Source: Burkholderiaceae bacterium (GTDB lineage: Bacteria > Pseudomonadota > Gammaproteobacteria > Burkholderiales > Burkholderiaceae_C). Taken from it: a DNA stretch of 12,457 bases. Under the pieces are notes generated by a model that worked only from the letters and a program-made list of their open reading frames with translations, had not been told where the DNA came from and made no database searches. Both the position numbers and the translations under genes were made by a program. Numbering within the stretch: the stretch's first letter is position 1; each line of letters opens with the position of its first letter. The stretch lies in contig JAGOBT010000046.1 of NCBI GenBank assembly GCA_017999135.1, forward strand, positions 1 through 12,457. The letters run 5' to 3'. Positions 7,943 through 12,457 of this stretch are shown here, one piece after another.

Positions 7943-7962
7943 GGCGGGGGGCCGCTCCCGCC
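7943..7962 (+). terminator. GC-rich hairpin after dsbC
   Basis: GGCGGG (7943-7948) and CCCGCC (7957-7962) form a perfect 6-bp stem with an 8-base loop, starting 4 bases after the dsbC stop. There is no T-run, so termination is only a possibility. Confidence 0.35.
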
Positions 7963-7966
7963 ACGC

Positions 7967-7972
7967 CACAAT
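7967..7972 (+). promoter_or_regulatory. -10-like box CACAAT with an ATG 8 bases downstream
   Basis: CACAAT ends 8 bases before an ATG at 7981, the same geometry as TACAAT/ATG at the hydroxylase gene (7 bases). It may be the native promoter of the DUF3429 gene, whose present start lies 80 bases further on behind repeat-like sequence. Only four of six bases match the -10 consensus. Confidence 0.3.
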
Positions 7973-7980
7973 CGCGGGCC

Positions 7981-8058
7981 ATGACGCCCTCACGCTCACT
8001 TCGTTCGCTGCCCCCCAAGGGGGCGGTTCAGGCCCTTCGGGCAGCCGGGCGGGCCTGA
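7981..8058 (+). CDS. Possible 25-codon leader ORF made of repeat-like sequence
   Basis: An ATG at 7981 opens 25 codons, reading MTPSRSLRSLPPKGAVQALR and five more, ending in TGA at 8056-8058, two bases before the ATG of the DUF3429 gene. The peptide has no domain and is basic. The arrangement would allow coupled translation of the downstream gene. Most of it is encoded by a sequence that looks like a dispersed Burkholderiales intergenic repeat, so it may be accidental. Confidence 0.25.
   Translation: MTPSRSLRSLPPKGAVQALRAAGRA
7990..8056. repeat. Dispersed intergenic repeat-like element with two hairpins
   Basis: The stretch CTCACTTCGTTCGCTGCCCC followed by an A-containing G-run is of a kind I recall scattered in many copies through Comamonadaceae-type genomes (recollection, not a search). 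A perfect hairpin GCCCCC-CAA-GGGGGC lies at 8010-8024, and a smaller one GCCC-TTC-GGGC at 8032-8042. It fills the gap between dsbC and the DUF3429 gene. Confidence 0.5.
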
Positions 8059-8060
8059 CC

Positions 8061-8513
8061 ATGAACCACCCGCCGCCGGCCTACCACCCCCCGATCACCG
8101 ACACCGCCCGCTGGCTGGGCAATGCCGGGCTGGTGCCGTTCGCCGTCGGCGCGCTGCTGGTGTGGGTGGGGCTGGCGCCTGAGCTGCATGATTTCGTCAC
8201 CTTCGCCATGTCGGCCTATGCCGCTTTGATCGTGTCGTTCCTGGGTGGCATCCACTGGGGGCTGGCGTTCCGCCACACCGCGCCACCGGCGTCGCTGTTC
8301 ATCTGGGGCGTGGTGCCGTCGCTGCTGGCCTGGGTGGCGGTGCTGATGCCGCCGCGTGCCGGCCTGGTGCTGCACGGCGTGATGCTGGTGGCCTGCTACC
8401 TGGTGGACCGGCGGGTGTACCCGCTGCAGGGGGCGGCGCACTGGCTCACCTTGCGCTTCCGGCTGTCGTCGGTGGCGGCGTTCAGCTGCTTCCTGGCCGC
8501 CGCCGGCAGCTGA
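8061..8513 (+). CDS. DUF3429 family integral membrane protein
   Basis: A 150-residue inner-membrane protein with about five hydrophobic segments, at roughly residues 20-39, 45-70, 78-97, 100-115 and 133-148. The family features are the SFLGGIHWGLAF segment at 59-70 and the YLVDRRVYP...W...LRFRL region at 113-135. Members are uncharacterised; no catalytic residues are evident and I assign no function. The start ATG at 8061 has no strong Shine-Dalgarno and follows the 25-codon ORF by 2 bases. The N-terminal residues 1-15 are Pro- and His-rich. The M61 peptidase gene starts 10 bases after its stop, so the two are probably co-transcribed. Confidence 0.85.
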   Translation: MNHPPPAYHPPITDTARWLGNAGLVPFAVGALLVWVGLAPELHDFVTFAMSAYAALIVSFLGGIHWGLAFRHTAPPASLFIWGVVPSLLAWVAVLMPPRAGLVLHGVMLVACYLVDRRVYPLQGAAHWLTLRFRLSSVAAFSCFLAAAGS

Positions 8514-8523
8514 AGGCCGGGTG

Positions 8524-10275
8524 ATGATCCACTACCGCGTCGACATCGACGACCTGCACAGCCACCACTTCCGCGTCACCCTCACCGTGCCGCGGCCGGC
8601 GGCGCAGCAGGAGCTGGCGCTGCCGGTGTGGATCAACGGCAGCTACATGGTGCGCGAGTTCGGCCGCCACTTGTCGGCGTTTCAGGCGCGCCAGGGCCGG
8701 CGCGCCGTGCCGCTGCGGCAACTGGACAAGAGCCGCTGGCTGGCCGACTGTGGCACCACCCGCAGCGGCCGCGCCGCGCTGGTGGTGCAGTACCGGGTGT
8801 ATGCGTTCGACACCTCGGTGCGCGCCGCCTTCCTGGACGACCGGCGCGGCTTCTTCAACGGCACCAGCCTGTGCCTGCGGGTGGTGGGGCAGGAGGCCGC
8901 GCCGCACCGGCTGCAGCTGGGCCGTCTGCCGCCCGATTGGGAAGCCGCCACCGCGATGGCCCCGGCGGCCGACGGCACGCCCCTGGCCTTCGACGCCGCC
9001 GGCTATGACGACCTGGTCGACCACCCGGTGGAGCTGGGCAGCTTCTGGCGCGGCAGCTTCAGCGCCGGCGGCGTGCCGCACCACATCGTGGTGGCCGGCG
9101 CGCTGCCCGGCTTCGACGGCGACCGGCTGCTGGCCGATGCCCAGCGCATCTGCAGCGCGCAGATCGCCTTCTGGCATGGCGACGACGGCAGCGCGCCGCC
9201 GTTCGGCCACTACCTGTTTCTGCTGAACGCGGTGGACGACGGCTACGGCGGCCTGGAGCACCGCGCCAGCACCGCGCTGATCGCCGCTCGGCGCGACCTG
9301 CCGCGCCGCGGCATGGACGGCATCCCCGACGGCTACCTCACGCTGCTGGGACTGATCAGCCACGAGTATTTCCACAGCTGGAACGTCAAGCGCCTGAAGC
9401 CGGCCGATCTGGCCACGGTGGACTGGCAGCGCGAGAACCACACCGGGCTGCTGTGGTTCTTCGAGGGCTTCACCTCGTACTACGACGAGCTGATGCTGCT
9501 GCGCTGCGGCCTGATCGACGCGCCGCGCTACCTGCGCCTGCTGGCCAAGACGGTGAATGCCGTGGCCACCACGCCCGGCCGCCAGGTGCAGAGCGTGGCC
9601 GCCGCCAGCTTCGACGCCTGGGTGAAGTACTACCGGCCTGACGAGAACACGCCCAACGCCACGGTCAGCTACTACCTGAAGGGCGCGCTGGTGGCGCTGT
9701 GCTTCGATCTCACCCTGCGTCAGCAGGGCCGCAGCCTGGATGTGGTGCTGCGCGGCCTGTGGAAGCACAGCGGCGGTGGGCCAATCACCGAGGCCGACAT
9801 CGCCGAGGTGCTGGCCCAGGTGGCCGGCCGGCGGCTGGACGCCGAACTGCAGGCCTGGGTGCATGGTACCGGCGAGCTGCCAGTGGCCGACCTGCTGGCC
9901 ACGCTGGGCGTGCGGGCCCAGGCCGAGCGCGCCGGGCTGGCGGCCAGCCTGGGGCTGCGCCTGTCCGAAGGCCCGGTCAGCGGCGTGCAGGTCAAGCACG
10001 TGCTGGCCGGCAGTGCGGCGGCGGTGGCCGGCCTGTCGGCGGGCGACGAGTTGCTGGCCATCGACGGCTGGCGCATCCGCCGGCTCGACGATGCCCAGGC
10101 CTGGATGCAGCGCGAGCAGCCGTTTTCCGTGCTGCTGGTGCGCGACCAGCGGGTGCTGACCCGCGTGGTGCAACCACAACCCGCATCGCCGCTGGCCAGC
10201 ACGCTGGCCCTGCAGTTGCAGGACAGGCCGCCACGGGCCGTGGCTGCCCGCCGCCGGGCCTGGCTGGATGCCTGA
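8524..10275 (+). CDS. M61 family metallopeptidase (glycyl aminopeptidase-like) with PDZ domain
   Basis: A 583-residue zinc peptidase. The N-terminal beta-rich M61 domain includes the substrate-handling GGLEHR motif at 243-248. The zinc-binding HEYFH (HExxH) is at 280-284 and the third zinc ligand is probably E314 in WFFEGFTSYY. A PDZ domain follows at about 475-545 (GVQVKHVLAGSAAAVAGLSA begins it). There is no signal peptide, so it is probably cytoplasmic. Characterised relatives remove N-terminal Gly or Ala residues; the substrate here is unknown. The ATG at 8524 is preferred over a GTG at 8521 because AAGG at 8513-8516 is then 7 bases upstream. Its last 8 bases overlap the start of the DUF3108 gene, so translation of the two is probably coupled. 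Confidence 0.93.
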   Translation: MIHYRVDIDDLHSHHFRVTLTVPRPAAQQELALPVWINGSYMVREFGRHLSAFQARQGRRAVPLRQLDKSRWLADCGTTRSGRAALVVQYRVYAFDTSVRAAFLDDRRGFFNGTSLCLRVVGQEAAPHRLQLGRLPPDWEAATAMAPAADGTPLAFDAAGYDDLVDHPVELGSFWRGSFSAGGVPHHIVVAGALPGFDGDRLLADAQRICSAQIAFWHGDDGSAPPFGHYLFLLNAVDDGYGGLEHRASTALIAARRDLPRRGMDGIPDGYLTLLGLISHEYFHSWNVKRLKPADLATVDWQRENHTGLLWFFEGFTSYYDELMLLRCGLIDAPRYLRLLAKTVNAVATTPGRQVQSVAAASFDAWVKYYRPDENTPNATVSYYLKGALVALCFDLTLRQQGRSLDVVLRGLWKHSGGGPITEADIAEVLAQVAGRRLDAELQAWVHGTGELPVADLLATLGVRAQAERAGLAASLGLRLSEGPVSGVQVKHVLAGSAAAVAGLSAGDELLAIDGWRIRRLDDAQAWMQREQPFSVLLVRDQRVLTRVVQPQPASPLASTLALQLQDRPPRAVAARRRAWLDA

Positions 10276-11461
10276 AGGGCCGGCTGACGCGGCGGCCGGC
10301 GTGCCGGTGCACGCCCGGCCGGGGTTCTGGCTGCTGGCCATGGTGGTGGCGCTGGCCCACCTGCTGCTGGGCAACCGCCTGGCCGAAAACCGGGTCGGCT
10401 GGGGCGCAGGCGATGCGCCACCGCCGCGCATCGAGGTGGCCTTCGTGCGCGAGCTGGCGGCCGCAGCGCCACCACCTGCCGCCGCACCGGTGGCTGTGGC
10501 CGAGCGGCGGCTGCCGGCGCTGGCCGCCACGCCGGCCGTGGCCGCGTCTGCGCCCGGGCAGGCGGCATCGGCGGCGGAAGTAACCTCCATCACCGCCGCG
10601 GCCCCGGAGCCGGTGACCGAGCTGGCAACAGCCGCGCCCGAGCCTGACAACCGGGCATCGGCGGCGGCCAGCGCGGCACTGTCATCGGTGCCCGCCGCCG
10701 CCGTCCCCGATCCAGTGCCAGCGCTGCCAGCGCCCCCCGCCCCGACGGCCGTGGCCATGGCGGCCGCGCCCGATGCCGCGTCGGCACCGGCACAGCCGTT
10801 CGCCTGGCCGCCGTCCACCCGGCTCAGCTACAAGCTGCTGGGCCACTACCGTGGCCCGGTGGAAGGCACGGCCCTGGTGGAATGGCTGCGTGAGGGCACG
10901 CGCTACCAGGTGCACCTGTCCACCACCATCGGCCCGGTGCTGTCGCGCCACATCACCAGCGAGGGCGAACTCACCGCGCAGGGCCTGGCGCCGCGCCGGT
11001 TCGACGGCGAGCAGAAGGTGCTGTTCCGCAGCCCGCGGCGCTGGCAGCTGCGTTTCAGCCCCGAGCAGGTGGTGCTGAGCAACGGCCAGACCGTGCCCGC
11101 CCTGCCCGGCGCGCAGGACGAAGCCAGCCAGTTCGTGCAGCTGACGTGGCTGTTCACCACCCAGCCCGACACGCTGCGCGTGGGCGGCGCGGTCGAGATG
11201 CCGCTGGCCATCAGCCGCAAGCTGGAGCGCTGGACCTACGACGTGGCTGGCGAGGAGACGCTGCGCTTTCCGTTTGGCGAGGTGCCTGCCTTCCATTTGA
11301 AGCCGCGCCGCGCTGCCACCGGTGGCGACCTGACGGCCGAGATCTGGATCGCCCCCACGCTGCAGTACCTGCCGGTGCGCATCCGCATCACCGACGCCAA
11401 GGACTCGTGGGTCGACCTCAGCCTGGAAAGCCCGCCGCTGCAGGCCGCCCCGGCGAAATAG
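10268..11461 (+). CDS. DUF3108 domain protein with membrane anchor and TonB-like Ala/Pro linker
   Basis: A 397-residue protein with three parts. A hydrophobic segment at about residues 19-36 (FWLLAMVVALAHLLLG begins at 20) would anchor it in the inner membrane with the rest in the periplasm. Residues about 60-180 are an Ala/Pro-rich, low-complexity linker like that of TonB. Residues about 185-390 form the DUF3108 domain, predicted beta-rich, including LSYKLLGHYRG near its start and WTYDVAGEETLRFPFGEVPA. The function of DUF3108 is not established; no TonB C-terminal domain is present. The ATG overlaps the end of the peptidase gene by 8 bases and has no clear Shine-Dalgarno, suggesting coupled translation. 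A role together with the peptidase or in the cell envelope is inference. Confidence 0.85.
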   Translation: MPEGPADAAAGVPVHARPGFWLLAMVVALAHLLLGNRLAENRVGWGAGDAPPPRIEVAFVRELAAAAPPPAAAPVAVAERRLPALAATPAVAASAPGQAASAAEVTSITAAAPEPVTELATAAPEPDNRASAAASAALSSVPAAAVPDPVPALPAPPAPTAVAMAAAPDAASAPAQPFAWPPSTRLSYKLLGHYRGPVEGTALVEWLREGTRYQVHLSTTIGPVLSRHITSEGELTAQGLAPRRFDGEQKVLFRSPRRWQLRFSPEQVVLSNGQTVPALPGAQDEASQFVQLTWLFTTQPDTLRVGGAVEMPLAISRKLERWTYDVAGEETLRFPFGEVPAFHLKPRRAATGGDLTAEIWIAPTLQYLPVRIRITDAKDSWVDLSLESPPLQAAPAK

Positions 11462-11521
11462 CGGGCCGGCGATCGGTTAGATTGCCGCTGCCCTCCATCC
11501 AGCCCACCCCAGCGAGACACC
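11462..11521 (+). promoter_or_regulatory. Short intergenic region before the enoyl-CoA hydratase
   Basis: Sixty bases separate the DUF3108 stop from the hydratase ATG. A TTAGAT/TAGATT stretch at 11477-11483 could be a weak -10. The bases before the ATG (AGCGAGACACC) include a weak GCGAGA Shine-Dalgarno-like stretch. No terminator is evident, so read-through from upstream is possible. Confidence 0.25.
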
Positions 11522-12310
11522 ATGACCTACGAGAACATCCTTGTCGACGTGCGCGGCGACGGCGCCGTGCGCACCGGCCTGATCACCCTGAACCGCCCGA
11601 AGGCGCTGAATGCGCTGAACGACGGCCTGATGGACGAACTGGGCGCGGCGCTGAAGGCCTTCGACGCCGACGCCGGCATCGGCGCCATCGTGATCACCGG
11701 CAGCGACAAGGCCTTTGCCGCCGGTGCCGACATCGGCGTGCTGGCCCAGCACGACTTCGTCAGCGCCTACACCAGCGACCTGATCACCCGCAACTGGGAG
11801 ACCATCCGCAGCATCCGCAAGCCAGTGATCGCCGCGGTGGCCGGATTCGCCCTGGGAGGCGGCTGCGAGCTGGCGATGATGTGCGACATCGTGATCGCCG
11901 CCGACACCGCCAAGTTCGGCCAGCCCGAGATCAAGCTGGGCATCATTCCCGGCGCGGGCGGCACGCAGCGCCTGCCGCGCGCCATCGGCAAGGCCAAGGC
12001 CATGGACCTGGTGCTGACCGCCCGCATGATGGACGCGGTGGAAGCCGAGCGCGCCGGCCTGGTCTCACGCATCGTGCCGGCCGACAAGCTGTTGGACGAG
12101 GCACTGGGCGCGGCGGCCGCCATCAACGCCCTGGGCGGCCCCAGCGTGCTGGCCGCCAAGGAGTGCATCAACCGCGCCTACGAGGGGACGCTGTCAGACG
12201 GCATCATGGTCGAGCGCCGGTTGTTCCACGCGCTTTTTGCCACGGCCGACAAGACCGAGGGCATGGACGCCTTCCTGAACAAGCGCAAGCCGGCGTTCAA
12301 GCGCGGCTGA
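11522..12310 (+). CDS. Enoyl-CoA hydratase (crotonase family)
   Basis: A 262-residue crotonase-fold enzyme of usual length that adds water to trans-2-enoyl-CoA in beta-oxidation. The N-terminal [12 protein letters not shown] is at 22-33, the oxyanion-hole region FAAGADI at 65-71 and [10 protein letters not shown] at 110-119. The two catalytic glutamates are E116 (GGGCE) and E136 (GQPE), 20 residues apart as in rat mitochondrial hydratase (E144 and E164). [17 protein letters not shown] at 140-156 is also typical of genuine short-chain hydratases. The C-terminal [12 protein letters not shown] completes the domain. FadB-like fusion partners are absent. It could act on fatty acids, amino-acid intermediates or phenylacetate products; the context does not decide. 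It is cytoplasmic and soluble. Confidence 0.95.
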   Translation: MTYENILVDVRGDGAVRTGLITLNRPKALNALNDGLMDELGAALKAFDADAGIGAIVITGSDKAFAAGADIGVLAQHDFVSAYTSDLITRNWETIRSIRKPVIAAVAGFALGGGCELAMMCDIVIAADTAKFGQPEIKLGIIPGAGGTQRLPRAIGKAKAMDLVLTARMMDAVEAERAGLVSRIVPADKLLDEALGAAAAINALGGPSVLAAKECINRAYEGTLSDGIMVERRLFHALFATADKTEGMDAFLNKRKPAFKRG

Positions 12311-12457
12311 GCTGGCTTGTTTGGGCTCGTAGCGGACCTGCAGTCCTTCACCGGCAGCTGACGCTCGACGGGTTGTGCGCGCAAGGCTGCGGGCACAGCC
12401 GCTCGCCCGCCGCTGCGGCGCCCGGCCCTGCGGGCCGGGTCCCCTGCGCTCCTCGCA
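12311..12457. repeat. Non-coding tail with back-to-back hairpins (intergenic repeat-like)
   Basis: No gene is seen here. Two perfect hairpins adjoin: CGCCG-CTG-CGGCG at 12408-12420 and CCCGGCCC-TGC-GGGCCGGG at 12421-12439 (8-bp stem). A weaker one, GGCTG-CGGGCA-CAGCC, is at 12385-12400. The paired, GC-rich stem-loops and low-complexity GCTGCGGC context look like a REP-type dispersed element. They may also end the hydratase transcript, although no T-run follows. Confidence 0.45.

Noticed and set aside
8482..10818. Long minus-strand open frame (778 codons)
   Set aside because: It is antisense to the M61 peptidase, which has a full set of motifs; the frame shows no recognisable domain.
10268..11461. 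TonB energy-transducing protein
   Set aside because: The anchor and Ala/Pro linker look TonB-like, but the C-terminal domain matches DUF3108 and lacks the TonB C-terminal motif.

Overview
This is a chromosomal window from a very GC-rich bacterium. Codon third positions are almost all G or C. Gene content and gene order point to a betaproteobacterium of the order Burkholderiales (Rubrivivax/Leptothrix/Comamonadaceae-like); this placement is inferred from family knowledge, not from a search. Coding density is high and no gene-free stretch reaches 300 bases. I see no rRNA, tRNA, CRISPR array, insertion sequence or phage gene.

Layout. (1) Positions 1-2679, minus strand: the N-terminal end of an exported protein of unknown function, cut by the window edge, then a tight two-gene operon encoding a WS/DGAT-family O-acyltransferase (wax ester/triacylglycerol synthesis) and a short-chain dehydrogenase. 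(2) 2830-3795, plus strand: a divergent AraC-family regulator resembling EutR; no ethanolamine genes are present. (3) 3803-5919, minus strand: two translation-associated GTPases, the circularly permuted RbgA/YlqF (no ATG start that keeps its conserved N-terminus) and YchF. The AraC and RbgA genes converge with 7 bases between them, and a 12-bp imperfect hairpin covers both stop codons. (4) 6064-12310, plus strand: a UbiH/UbiF-type FAD hydroxylase with a -10-like box almost touching its ATG, a DsbC-type thiol:disulfide interchange protein, a small DUF3429 membrane protein preceded by a dispersed-repeat-like sequence, an M61 metallopeptidase with a PDZ domain, a membrane-anchored DUF3108 protein with a TonB-like Ala/Pro linker, and an enoyl-CoA hydratase. 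(5) 12311-12457: non-coding, with two back-to-back perfect hairpins resembling an intergenic repeat.

How the genes may work together. The acyltransferase and dehydrogenase look like a small neutral-lipid (storage ester) module with a candidate divergent regulator. The two GTPases serve ribosome assembly and translation. The hydroxylase belongs to ubiquinone biosynthesis and DsbC to periplasmic disulfide isomerisation. The rest is Burkholderiales housekeeping and poorly characterised membrane or envelope genes. I did not find a clear novel defence, mobile or biosynthetic system. The most unusual signals are the basic Ala/Pro tail with a duplicated 24-bp unit on the acyltransferase, the missing canonical start of RbgA, the shared-stop hairpin, and the apparent insertion of a repeat between the promoter and start of the DUF3429 gene.
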